A stretch of 64,000 nucleotides of DNA. Source: Solea solea (Eukaryota > Chordata > Actinopteri > Pleuronectiformes > Soleidae). This document shows, piece by piece, positions 51,109 to 62,453 of the stretch. The position numbers were made by a program, and so were the translations under genes. The stretch is from the NCBI RefSeq assembly GCF_958295425.1, contig NC_081142.1, positions 13,536,821 through 13,600,820 of the forward strand. Direction: 5' to 3'. Numbering within the stretch: the first letter of the stretch is position 1; every line of letters starts with the position of its first letter. The notes under the pieces were generated by a model. That model was not told where the DNA came from. It was given only the letters and a program-made list of their open reading frames with translations, and made no database searches.

Positions 51109-54100
51109 ATCATACTCACATACAGGCACATGTGCGCGCGCACGCACACAGAGGAGTTGAGGGTTGACCTTGTCCATTCAAGATACTGCCATCACTTAGG
51201 AGGTGCTGTGGTTATTGTAACACAAATTGGTCCCATCTGTTTGTTTGTTGCTTGTGTTTCATAGTGAGATGACATTTTGCACCATATGTGGAGCAATCAG
51301 TCCAAATAAAGGCACCACCACCTCCTAAAAGGAAAGATTCTGTTCATTCTCCACCTGACATGATTTGCCTTTTGTTTACCTAATATTGTTCAAAAATGAA
51401 AGGGAAAAAAGGACTAAATATTACTGGTCAGGTCAGAAGTGCTTATGAAAGGCTAGATGATTTAATCAAAGATGATCCAACCTGTCAACACACACATACA
51501 CACACACACACACACACAGCAGAGAACCTAGGCAAAGAAGGCAGTAAGTAGTGATAAATGTTAAAATAACTTTCCGAAAGATAATAAACAGTCATAACAA
51601 TAGACAAACTTCCTCCTGCTGCTATATCAATGTAATGTTCCCTTTTCATCTAGTGTAACATAAGAGACACATGAGCAGAGTTTGTCATGCTGATGAGTTA
51701 CAGTCTGTTGAGCATGCATGTTTGCCTGCATGGAAAATACACATGCAGTAGCACTTGTGCCGTGTGCCATCGCAGTCAAGGCACTCACTCACACACACAC
51801 ACACAGCCGATCACATTTGCATGTCGTAGCATTGAGTCAGAAGCAGATTGGTGGGGCAGCAAATGGACTGAATAATATGATCTCTCAATCATTTCATTTT
51901 GAGAATTGTGCTACATTATTTTCACTGCTGAGTATGATTTGTCAGGCTGTGATGGAGGCTCAGGCACGCGTTGTTACATCGGGAATCTTTTAACAACTGC
52001 TCGCTAAGTGAATGGAATAGATAATAATAGCGTCAGGGACCATGCAAATCACCCGCAAAGGAAACACTGTAAATCACGGCGCGCGATGTGCACGGAGCGG
52101 CAACGAGCGGCAGCAACACAAAGCACATGTAATATTCAAATGTGAACATCATTACTGTACTGTAAGTCATAAACCATTGACAGCCTAGTATTTACTAGAT
52201 GACTGCATTAAGTGATTTTTCAACTGTTTTGTCTCATTGTCAATAAATTAAATAAATGGTTAAAAAAAAGAACACTTCAAATGGCTTAAAATGCACTGTC
52301 ATCGTTTTTAATGATGAAAAAAAATGCTAATTATTAGAATTGCTTGAAGATACACATTTAATTTTTTTTTTTGCTTTTGTAGTGTTTTGCACTGCAAAAC
52401 AATACAAATTATTTAATGCTCCATCAGCTGTGACTGGCTTTAAGTAATAGAATGAAACCAGTCCCTGCCTTGAAACTGGTGTCTCCACTATCTTTCAAAA
52501 CCAAATGACTAACTCTGCTGCAGTGCAGCATGGGTCAGGCAGTGAGATTGAAGCCAGGGTGTCTGGTTAGTGTTAAAAGTTTAACAGGACATTTCAGATG
52601 TCTGATTTCACTCAGCAGGCCAGTCGCTACTCTCTCGTCCAGAGTGCCTTGCAGTAATGCCTTGCAGATTATGCCAGTGTGGCAACAGAGGGGGAATATC
52701 AAGTACATAAAACATGATTCACCTTTATGATACTAGACAGCTCATCACAGGGATGCACATGCGTGTGTGTATGTGTCACACATTGTCATTAAAGACCGAT
52801 TAAAGGTCCTGGGTGACATAATTAGTGACATCTAATTGTGAAACTGCAGATTGTAATAAAGAGAGGACTCCCTCCCTCCCCTTTACCTTTCCTATGTGTG
52901 TCAGGATACTACAGTGGCCTTCACGTACTACGAAAGAAACAGTTACCTCAGCATAGAGCTCCATTAGCTGATTTCACGCAACCAAAGCGATGCCATTTTA
53001 GCAGGAAACGGCAGCTTATATACCATGAAATATGTCAGGTAATTCATCTCTTCACTGGCTGTTTTCATAAAAAGTTAAGATGGTGGGTAGCTGTTGAGTG
53101 CCAGGATGCCAAACCAATCAGGGGAAGGCTAATGGGAGAGATCCTGAGGAGAGCAGATATGGGAACATACAGATAACAGATTCTGCTTATATGATTACTT
53201 CATATAAGATACTGTCACTGAAGTTCGTAACCAGATACACAGCTTTCCCGGTCACAGTTGAGGGGAAACTTAAGGCAACATGACTTACAGCAATCATCAC
53301 AAATGTATATCTTATACTGACGTTAAAAAACATGTAAAGCTTTACTGTATTTTGAGATACACTATGACATTAATAAAACCTATAAGGTAGAGGCACAATA
53401 GCTTTAAGTTAAGTTTCACCCTTAACTGCCAACCAGGAAGCTGCATAATCACAGACTCCAACACTCATTCACTTTAATGTCTAGTCTATTTTACATTCTT
53501 TTATTGCGTTTGTGTAAGCGCTTTCCGAAAGTAAAGAATGTTGAAAGTTGAAGATGTCATAACGCTGCAGGTCTGGAATAATGTTCACTCCAGCTGAAAA
53601 GCTCCTGTGGGTATTGTTGGAATCAGATATACTCAGTCTGTCAGGTTCTGTGATGTACTGCTCGATCTCCGTGGATTTAAAGTGCACATAGTACTATTAC
53701 AGGTTGAAACTGGCAACGACGGTGTTCATTTTTCAGTAGGTTTTCCTGCCGACATTGCGACATCCAGAGCTCTATAGCAAGGGCACTTGCCGAAAGTAAC
53801 ATATAAAAGACTATTTGCAATTTTAAATTCAAAATACACTTGTGAAAACATACAAATGGGTAGTATATTCAGTTTCTGCCAATAAACCATTCAAAATGTT
53901 ATCTTTAAATAATAGAAACAAACACTTATAAGTGTTAAGCAGGACAACCAACATCAACACAAACTAATTCCAGCCTCCACAATGACTACAGAATTAAATA
54001 AGTAAATAAAAAAAAAAAGAATGTATTGCAGACACACTTAATAGCAGGGCTCTTGTGTAATTCTGCTTTAGTTCATCCACAATGTGCAGCTGATAAAATG

Positions 54101-54723
54101 TCACCCTGAGGAAGGTGTAAAAGTCAATTTAATCTGAATTTGTGATTTAGCCTAAATTGCTCACGCACACACACAAATGTGCGCACACTTGCTAATACCA
54201 CTGAAATTAACAGCAAAGAGCTATAACTGTATTTGTCGTATTAAACCGTGCAGTGAAAATCCTTCACGATGAAAAATACCACTTCTGAAGTGATTCAGTT
54301 ATTCAAAAGCAAGGCTACAGGTGCTGCCCTCTTCAAAAGGTACATTAAGAAAAAAAAGGTACACAACACACTATTTCACTTATTCTTATATATTCAGATT
54401 CCATCTTTCATTCAAATGAAGAAGAAGAAAAAAAGTAACACAATTGGTGACCTTCCTTTTTATGTGACTGTGGATTAGTTGTGCTTTTTGACAAGCAAGG
54501 CCGGCAGAGAAATTAAATTAGCAAGCAATCTTGTTACTTTCTATTATGATCAAAAAGTGATGGTTCAAATCCCGTGATCAACTACGAAAAACTTTGTGGG
54601 GAAAACTGATTTTTCCTTGCATCGATACTTAATATTCATGTGTTCTAATCATCAAATCCCCAATTGTAGGTATATTTTAAAGTTATCCAAGAGTGAATGT
54701 TAGACACATTTGGTCTGATCAAT

Positions 54724-54792
54724 GTATTTCATTGTGAATGTGCAATTTCAGTTGTATAATGACAATAAAGATCCTTTCCTTTTCCTTTACAA
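54724..54792 (+). repeat. LINE-like 3' tail remnant (ATGACAATAAAGATCC type)
   Basis: Reads GTATTTCATTGTGAATGTGC then TTGTATAATGACAATAAAGA and a TCCTTTTCC-type tail. This matches the widespread end of truncated fish LINEs (ACAATGACAATAAAG plus simple repeat). It lies in the receptor gene just beyond the 54913 donor, in antisense orientation, so its AATAAA is not in the receptor transcript direction. Confidence 0.6.
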
Positions 54793-54912
54793 ATGTGATG
54801 GGAAGAGTGGACATGGTGCTGGAAGCTCACTTTTTATTTGTTTTATTATTCTGGCATTAACCCAAAGTGTATGTGTGATTTTACAGTGTACATTTCCAGT
54901 CTGATAACTTAC

Positions 54913-55105
54913 CTGTGCTTCTCTCTTCTTCCTTCCCAGTTTCTGGTATGTAGGTCTGGGTGGTCTCCTCGTCCTGAATTGGGCTGGATCCAGTAGGGAA
55001 ACTGACGGGATGAGAGCTGGTAACGGAGCTGGACGGTCGAGAACTGGCACAGTTCTGTATGAAATGAGAAGGCAGAGTTGGCTGCATCACTGTGACACCT
55101 GACAC
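54913..55105 (-). CDS. Adhesion GPCR exon: Ser/Thr/Pro-rich cytoplasmic tail
   Basis: A 193-bp exon on the minus strand, acceptor CCTTTAACAG, donor CACAG|GTAAGT. Read in phase 0, as left by the preceding exon, it is open throughout. It gives 64 residues beginning VSGVTVMQPT and ending KEEERST, plus one base, so the following intron is phase 1. The protein is rich in Ser, Thr and Pro with acidic patches (IQDEETTQTY, ETGKEEE) and lacks hydrophobic segments, as expected of a receptor tail carrying phosphorylation sites. No known domain is recognised. The link to the GPCR rests on phase, strand and order: the intron from the previous exon is 3.19 kb. A further, terminal exon must follow at lower coordinates. 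Confidence 0.68.
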
Positions 55106-55202
55106 CTGTTAAAGGAATACACAAGTTATCGAACCTCTTAACTCGTAAGACGGACAATCCATTGGCCCATCCATAGTTGATAACTGGTTATGTAAACTAT
55201 TA

Positions 55203-55222
55203 TTTTTTTTTTTTTTTTTTTT
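55203..55222. repeat. Poly(T) tract
   Basis: Twenty consecutive T, about 100 bp upstream (in receptor transcript direction) of the 193-bp tail exon. On the receptor strand it is poly(A). Confidence 0.95.
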
Positions 55223-56375
55223 AATTAATCAAAAGGATTTCCAGAGTGATTTTCTCTGATTCTTTCTTGTCATACATGGTGGAAAGTAAGTTGTTAGAAG
55301 TTAAAATCAGAAAACGACAAACAAGACCAGGACAGTAGATTGTATACTAAACACTTTTTCATTGATTTGTTATTGATCACAGTTTTTTAATTTTATATAA
55401 ATCATGTTATTATATAAGAACCAGTGTGTAAAATATTTGTGGTATTTAATGGTGAGACTACAGGGCTGTAATAAACATTTTTATTCTAAAGGTTGAAAAA
55501 CCAAAAAAATAAATTAAGCTATTGTGCACAACAAAAACATTATGACGGACAGTATATTTCATTTCTGGCCAAACACACTCTTGCAAAACAGATGTCATGA
55601 GTGACTTAGTTAATATTCTTCCTCCTAATCACCAAACCATGTTTCAAACACACATTTTCCAGCCAGATAAGCAGAGTAACGCCAATAATTCAGAACCCTT
55701 TTATTTGCTGCACCACTCTCAGATCACAAAGGGGGGGCTCCACAATGCTCCAGGGCCTCTTGTATAACACCCTGTACTTGTATCAGGCAGGAATTCCTCA
55801 CATGGCAAATAATTGGAGCCTGCCACTTTCTGCTCAGAACACATATGCACACAAACACCACTGGAGAGAGACAAATGCATGCACTGCCATACGTCACCAT
55901 AAGTCATTCTAACCAGGGCTGTCAGCGACAAAAATAAATCGCACTTCATATTTCCATAGTATATATATAGTCTTACTATAGTCTATAGTCTTTCTTTAAA
56001 CAAGTCGAACAACACATCATTTTCACTTAAACTTTTTTTTTGAGTGAAGCTGAGACTGAATCCAACCAACTTGTAACTCCTTATATCTTGTCAAAACTTG
56101 ACTGAAGTAAAAAAAAATAGAAAATAAAAAAAAAATCTAATCCACTTCCAATTTATATCTATATTTCAGTGGTGTCAGGGGCATGGAGTATGGGGGGGGG
56201 CTGTTTTTTATTTGGGTCTTGCAACTGACAGCTTTATTTCATAAAGCAATCTGGCTGTGTGTGTACAAGAGGGAGGTCAGGGTGGGTCAGCAGGCACTTG
56301 GTATCAAACAGACAAGCAACACCGGTCAAAGTGCTATGTGTGTGTGCGTGTATAAAAACCCAACCCCCTGGGGAT

Positions 56376-56394
56376 AAAAAAAAAAAAAAAAAAA
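56376..56394. repeat. Poly(A) tract
   Basis: Nineteen consecutive A with no retroposon body recognised before it. Confidence 0.95.
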
Positions 56395-57820
56395 GCAGCG
56401 TGTGACCCACACCCATGTAGAGGGCTACTACAAGGAAGAGGGCTAAAGAGGTCAACGCAAGTGTGGAATTAAAGAGGCGAGAGTGTGTGATTAGGTTTGG
56501 TGAATTTTATGTGTGAGGTCACCTGGGTCAGAGGTGCATCACAGCACTGTATCGAGAGCAATATTTACTTAAATAGGTTCTACAACATTGAAACGGGTTG
56601 GATCTTTTAAATAGATTTAATCCGATGTGATGTGCAAGTATATAAATAACTAACTATAAATAACTGAGTCTAAGTCTGCTGTTTTAACAACCTACGGATT
56701 ACCAATCAACGGAGAGATTAAGAATGTACAGTATGCCAAGTTAATATAGGGATGCTTTGACATTACTAAATACTGTTTGTGACCAAAGAACAAGAGAGGC
56801 AATGGAATTTAATTTAACTAACTTTTCTAAATCTATATATTGAAATTTAAGGGAATTTTTTTTCCTGGGTGAATGTTCCAATTGTTGCAAATAATATTAC
56901 ACATAAACCCCTTTATCTCTGACAAGTACCATTTGTCTACAAATGACCCCATATGCAGTAACACCACCAAAGCCTCTTTATCCCTCGCCTATCAAGGCAC
57001 AATACCAAATCCTATGTTTTACAACAAGGAGATATATAGGGCCATGTCCGGTCATCTAGAGCCAAATGTCTCCTATCTAGCCAAAGGGACAGGTAGATAC
57101 AGTATTTCAAGGAGGATTTATGGCACTAAACAGCATTAGCTAAAAACCGCCGGGTGACAGTAATGGCTAAAAAACGCATTCTGGTAGCGGAACCCGGCAA
57201 GATTGGAAAATTGCCACCACGAGTCTGGAAAGGAAGCTGTAAAAATGACGGTAAATGTGGGGGCCTCACTGATAACATGAGCAGCCAATATATCAGACCG
57301 CACCTGGTGGCAAGAGACCCTGGGGGCCCCCCCGTTACCCGCCCAACATGGCAGACACAAACATGCAGACAGATGGACAGCCCCTCACACACACGCGACA
57401 CATTAATCACACATAGACTTTAATTTATCCAGCCATTTTGTTTCTTCACACCCCTTTCTTAAGGGGAGGAAGTTGGTGTAATTCGGATATTTTAAAAACT
57501 AACCTGCTCTCAGAAATTGTTTAATTCCCTCTTCAAAGACCCGAAGTGTGTAAGGATGTGAAATAATGTGGGTGGGCATATACAGTATGTGTAGGTTTGT
57601 GTGTATCGGGCGGGGTTTGTGATGGTCATAAAGTGTGACACAACAACCTGGAGAGAAGAGTGGAGCAAAGGACAAGATGCTTTGTGCGTGTGTTGTACCA
57701 GAGTCTATAACTGTCTATATGTGTGTGTTGTGCACCTGTGTCTGCTGGATGCTATTATCTGCTTTTAAAGTGCTTTGCATAGGCAATGATCTTCCTAAAC
57801 ACACTCAGACACACACAGAG

Positions 57821-57847
<27 letters not shown>
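57821..57847. repeat. (CA)n microsatellite
   Basis: CA run of about 27 bp, preceded by shorter CA-containing words. Confidence 0.95.
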
Positions 57848-57851
<4 letters not shown>

Positions 57852-58297
57852 GGCAGAGCATCCTACCATTTCAGCCAGCGTCCAACAAGGTATAAATACT
57901 GGCTTGACACTTTAATGTCAGGGGACGGCTTGTCCTGGATTAGAAACTTGTAACCCACCACAGAGCTTGACATTGCTGGGATGAAGGTGCTGCAATGTGC
58001 AGAGGGAGGAAAGGGAGGGGGGGCTATTATGAAGGGTCCACATTTGATGTATAAGGGCATCTAACATGGACTGTCGACGTGTAAGAGGCTAGCAGATGTA
58101 CAATGTTGCTGTGTGGCCAGCTTTCATTGGCATTGCTGCCGTAGTGATTTTTTTCCCCCATGAGAAGCAAAGGCTGTAAGGAAAATTGAGTCTGTTGTAC
58201 CAATGTGAAGCAGACACACACACACACAAAGGCATATCAAGACACGCACACGCACGCACACACACACGTTTTCAATGGAAAATAGAGGATAACATAC

Positions 58298-58351
58298 TGA
58301 AAAATTAAGCGCTTTTCTCCTCTCCTTGATCCTGTTGACTGTGCTGCGAAC
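58298..58351 (-). CDS. Adhesion GPCR exon: juxtamembrane cytoplasmic tail (helix 8 region)
   Basis: A 54-bp phase-0 exon on the minus strand with a long pyrimidine-rich acceptor (CTTCTTCCTCTTTCTTCCAG) and donor GTATGT. It encodes VRSTVNRIKERRKALNFS, a basic amphipathic segment. It completes the E-V-R motif started by the 42-bp exon 4.06 kb upstream in transcript direction (62453-62412), giving a continuous TM7-helix 8 boundary. Basic residues R2, R7, K9, R11, R12 and K13 are typical of the inner-membrane face after TM7. Phase and reading frame agree with both neighbours, which is the main support for its being real despite the short length. Confidence 0.83.
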
Positions 58352-59292
58352 CTGGAAGAAAGAGGAAGAAGGGGAAAGAAAGAGATAAGTGCATGTGACA
58401 CAGCATCAATGAAACACACTCAACAATGAATCAAAACAAAAAAGATATTTAACAGCAAAAGCCTGCATGCACCCCGAGAGTAAAAAAAAAAAAGAAAAAG
58501 AAAAAAGAAAAGAATGTGGAAGAGAAGTAACACATTTTCAGCATTAGTTTGCAGACACTGATTGGCAGTGGCTGTGGAGGTGTCTGTGCCTGTGTGTGTG
58601 TGTGCGCTCGTGTGCGTGTGGCAGGGTGTTCCACTATGTCCCAATAGCTAATGGGACTTGAAAGTGACACATAGAGCTGGCAAACTAAGGAGACGACTTC
58701 AAGCTATCATCTGTCAACACACAGCGACGGGACCAACAAATGGAGCTATTGGAGGAGAAGGGGCCGCCCTAGCAGAACAGATTACATTTTTACACTCCGC
58801 ATGAAACAGTGTCTGCACACCTTCATTTAACACACACAACACCAGACACGGGTTTTATCGTTTTTAAATAGATAAAGGATACATACATAACATTTTAGTA
58901 TGTAGTAATCTAGGTTACATCAGAACCTGCTACATATCATTTACATGCTTCGCTTATTTCCTATAGTCCTTAAATATTTATTCATTCTAAAATGAGATCG
59001 AGAATGAATTTTGAAATAATGTATCTCATGATTGTTTTTATCAACAGTATTTTCACTCTATTGTCTAATCAATATAATATTTTCAGCAAACATCTGCGTG
59101 ACAAAATTAACCATCTATATAAATAAATTAACTAGCAAAAACAGAAAATAATAAAAAAATTTAATTTAATGGTGTGCTTATGTCCCTGGCATAAAATTAT
59201 GATGCTAAATTTGGTAATTGGTTTTGTAATACTGTAATACTGTTATTATTTTTATTTAAAAATATAGATAGTATACGAGTACATCCTAATTC

Positions 59293-59298
<6 letters not shown>

Positions 59299-59326
<28 letters not shown>
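59299..59326. repeat. (AT)n microsatellite
   Basis: AT run of 28 bp followed by AAATATAAATATATG. Confidence 0.95.
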
Positions 59327-59331
<5 letters not shown>

Positions 59332-59495
59332 TAAATATATGTATAAATATATACCTAACAAGCTATTCATCTTATTTATGCATTTATCTTTTTAAGGAAG
59401 ACCTGGTTACAATTACAGATGATCATTAGTTTGGTTAGTTAGACTGAAATCAACTATAAAAAGCCTCTGGCACTTGCAAGGTCTCCCTATGTGTA

Positions 59496-59502
<7 letters not shown>

Positions 59503-59543
<41 letters not shown>
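59503..59543. repeat. (GT)20 microsatellite
   Basis: Uninterrupted GT run of about 41 bp. A CA run at 59714-59732 lies 170 bp away in inverted sense. Confidence 0.95.
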
Positions 59544-59546
<3 letters not shown>

Positions 59547-59713
59547 ACGTGAATTTGTTCATGCACGTTTGTCAGCACTCACTGTAAATTTGTAGCAGCT
59601 GGGAACTCATCACTACAGCCCGTCCCAGCCCAGCCCACCACGTTAGTGAATATGCATTATGGCTTATGGCTTCATTAAGTCGCTGCGTGTTATAAATTAT
59701 GACACCACACACA

Positions 59714-59732
59714 AACACACACACACACACAC
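59714..59732. repeat. (CA)n microsatellite
   Basis: Short CA run flanking the single-copy block at about 59.57-60.33 kb. Confidence 0.9.
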
Positions 59733-62411
59733 AGTCCCAGAGACACCGTGTGTATACAGAGGATGTTTTGCATGCGTGCCACTGTTGAAGGGCCACGTAA
59801 TGAAGAGAACCAGAGCCTTGTGACAAACACATTCAACAGCACCAGCATTGCGTTCATACTTCTGACAAAGACTGCAGAAGGCCTTCGACAGGATGCAGAT
59901 GTTGGAGAGATTCACTGTTAGCATTATTAAATGAGGAAAGTAAGTCCTGGGGATTTCATCGATATCAAAAGCAGCCGGCATGCTGAGGCAATTACATGAC
60001 ACAACTTAATTAATCATTTGACAATGAGGGGAAGGGCATTGTTTTAGACGATCGTTATGTGTTTAAGAGGTTTTGTGTGCACTCAAGGTTTCGCCATGAT
60101 GCAACGCGTGGCTCCCAATGTAAATAGGAGCTCAGCGATTACCATATGAAAGCAGCGCGCCTGACAACACCTGCCGACATCCTTGGAGCTGATGGAAATA
60201 AAAGGTCATCAAAGCGGGGTTTTACAAGGTGACCACCAAGGAAAAGCTAATTGCAATGAATAATAGGGAGCTATTGTCAGGTAATTAGCCATTAAAACGC
60301 TGTATTTTGAAAGTAATAGCAGCAAATGCAGTCGGTCTTCCACGCCATATTTATAATTACTGAACGTAAAAAACCAGGCTCATGAATGAAGCATTTTCCA
60401 GACTTTGAAGCAGTAGCTAATTCAATGCCTTTCTTTACCATATCAAAGTCAAGTGTCTCTACACTTAGACAGTTAAAGACTCATTTGTTTACCAGGTTAA
60501 CAACTTACAGCAACTTGAGTTGCAAAGTTCCTTCTTAACTCTATAGGCCTTGTTTCACTGAGCAGCCTCATAATACCCCTTGTATGCTTGTTGCCACATG
60601 CTTTATCAGTTTTGCCATACTGCCTTGTAAAGTAGGCAAACTCATGTGTGGGATAATGTAATCAAAAGAGAGGTTACAGTCCCTATCAAGGCTAGATAGC
60701 TTTAACGGCAGACAGAAGATGAACCTCCAGTGACTTGGCAACAAACAGGAGTCTTTTTTTCTAATATAGCATTTCCTTTATGTTGATTGTGCAAGTAACT
60801 GCTTCTATGTCTTAGGGAGGTTGAAAACTGAAGCCAGAAGTGCGGTGTCACATGCTGGAGAAATGTGAAATAAATGTATAAATGTGAATAATGGCAACAG
60901 AACCTTTTATTTCAACAAAGAAACGTGGTGTGTTAGTAAGTACATGCGCTGCTCACAAACTGTGAGGTACAAGGGTCAATGACAACCAGTGTGTGCGGAG
61001 AAAAAAGAAAATTCTATACCACTAGAAAAGCTACTTAAGTAAGAATGCTGATTTATTTTGAAGTGTTAAGGGTCACACCTCCCCGACTATACATTGTCAA
61101 ACGCTTTGCCTGGGACCTGGGGACAGCTCTTCATGCTTTGTAGATAACATGTATGAAGCAAGCAAGCAAGCAGTGAAGCAGAAAGGGAAAATAGAGAAGG
61201 ACAGGGAATGCAAATATCGAATGAGAGATGTCTCTTGGGTGGTCAAACAGAGGGGATAATTACGGAAAGTTAATGGACTTGAGTGAAAACATGGAAAAGA
61301 AGGAGAAAGGAGCATAATCGTAGACTATTGAAGTAACACAATTACATGTTAACCAACTCTGAAAAAAAGCTACTTTTCTGGCCTTGAATATTTAATCAAT
61401 AGGCATAGTAAATATATGTATGTTTGTAATGTATTCATAAGAACTGAAGAGCCTGACAACTCTTTTTATTCAACTCACAAAGGAGCCATTCTTATACACT
61501 CACTTTACTTTACTTGTATATTTATATTCTATTTTATTAACTGTATTAATCTACTGATTTACCACTGCTGAGGAGTCATCAATTGTTTAACAGTGAGCAG
61601 GAAGAAAATTTAGAATTGAATGATAACAGAATTTACCAAAATTATTGATTGTTAAGTTGTGTCGTAAACTGTTAAAGGTGCATATCAGGGGAAAACCATG
61701 ATAGGCTTTGTCTTTAAAGTGTGGAATAAAAAGTGTCAAATATTGAGGAAAAAGGCCAGAAAAAGTGGACTCACATTCAATATCACATATGCGCATCTAA
61801 AGTTAATCTTATTTACATACACTAAGTCATAGTTGACCAAGAGTGATTTCCATGACTCCAGTCTCATCCATTAAATTGTGTCTCCCTGTCTCTCACCACG
61901 CACCCACCCTCCATCCCCACATAGCCAGAGCGTATCTAAATGGTAATAACACAGCATCTCAATACTATATTTCCTCATTTCTTCATTGCAGATTGTTTTT
62001 CTTATTTTTGCCCTACTATGTTTACTGCTTGGGGCCCTGTGAAGCCCCGGCTAGTGGTTTTGTCAGGATGCTAAATGGAGGGCCGTGAGTTTAAAAACTT
62101 AAAGAGGCAGTGAAATATTAGCCATTGTGGGTGAGGAATGAGTGGCTGGGAACCGCGGCGTGTCAGTGTTTAATGGTCGGACTCGGATGCATATAAGTTA
62201 GTCCAAGCATGAAGGGCAGTGGGATGCTCGCGTGGAAACGATGTCCCCTCCTCTCCTTCCCATCCCTCCTCCCATCCACGGGCACACGTTCACACACATA
62301 CACACTCACACTCGCTCACCCCACCTACACAGCTTTTAAGCAGGAAGCCCATCAGAAACTTGTCATTTCTCTCATTCACTCCGACAGCCTTGAGACACAA
62401 TGCAGACTTAC

Positions 62412-62453
62412 CTCTGTGTTGTACACCCCATATATCAGGAAGATGAAAAGGCC
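62412..62453 (-). CDS. Adhesion GPCR exon: end of transmembrane helix 7 (ADGRD2-like)
   Basis: A 42-bp phase-0 exon on the minus strand. The acceptor has an excellent pyrimidine tract ending TTTGTTTGCAG, and the donor is GTAAGT. It encodes GLFIFLIYGVYNTE, the cytoplasmic half of TM7 in adhesion G-protein-coupled receptors. The family pattern is (L/F)QGLFIFL followed by N-x-E-V-R; human ADGRD1, from memory, has GLFIFLFHCLLNSEVR. A very short phase-0 exon at exactly this place fits my recollection of the gene structure of several adhesion GPCRs. The TM6 exon, which should end in LQ, was not found up to 64000 and is presumably beyond the window. Secretin-type receptors (QGLFVA..YCF) and cationic amino-acid transporter TM14 (GLLIYFxYG) fit less well. 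The subfamily-D assignment is inference. Confidence 0.82.

Larger units (their letters stand above)
19091..54912. other. Gene-poor interval between nr5a2 and the adhesion GPCR
   Basis: No exon with both convincing splice signals and recognisable protein was found on either strand. The interval holds dispersed repeats, retroposon tails, MITE remnants and microsatellites, which are listed individually, plus AT-rich single-copy blocks. The right-hand part is probably the last intron and 3' UTR of the minus-strand receptor gene, whose 3' end is not located. The left-hand part is intergenic. Confidence 0.6.
55106..58297 (-). other. Intron of the adhesion GPCR gene (phase 0, 3.19 kb)
   Basis: Bounded by donor GTATGT and acceptor CCTTTAACAG. 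It contains poly(T) at 55203-55222, poly(A) at 56376-56394 and a (CA)n at 57821-57847. A GC-richer block at about 57130-57400 is open in several frames but has no recognisable protein. Confidence 0.65.
58352..62411 (-). other. Intron of the adhesion GPCR gene (phase 0, 4.06 kb)
   Basis: Bounded by donor GTAAGT after the TM7 exon and the TTCTTCCAG acceptor before the tail exon. It contains an (AT)n run at about 59299-59326, a long (GT)n at 59503-59543, a (CA)n at 59714-59732 and an unusual non-repetitive block at about 59570-60330 listed among the findings. Confidence 0.7.

Noticed and set aside
55419..55445. Possible second copy of the MITE end (CCAGTGTGTAAAATATTT)
   Set aside because: Only one end is recognisable and no inverted partner was found within 500 bp.
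57126..57423. Overlapping open frames on both strands in a GC-richer block
   Set aside because: No recognisable protein and no phase-compatible splice sites joining them to the receptor exons. Probably an effect of base composition.
62412..62453. Alternative reading of the TM exon as the last helix of a cationic amino-acid transporter (SLC7)
   Set aside because: The G-L-x-I-F-x-x-Y-G pattern is similar, but the following exon supplies V-R after N-T-E, completing the adhesion GPCR N-x-E-V-R motif, and a 42-bp phase-0 exon at this place fits the receptor family.
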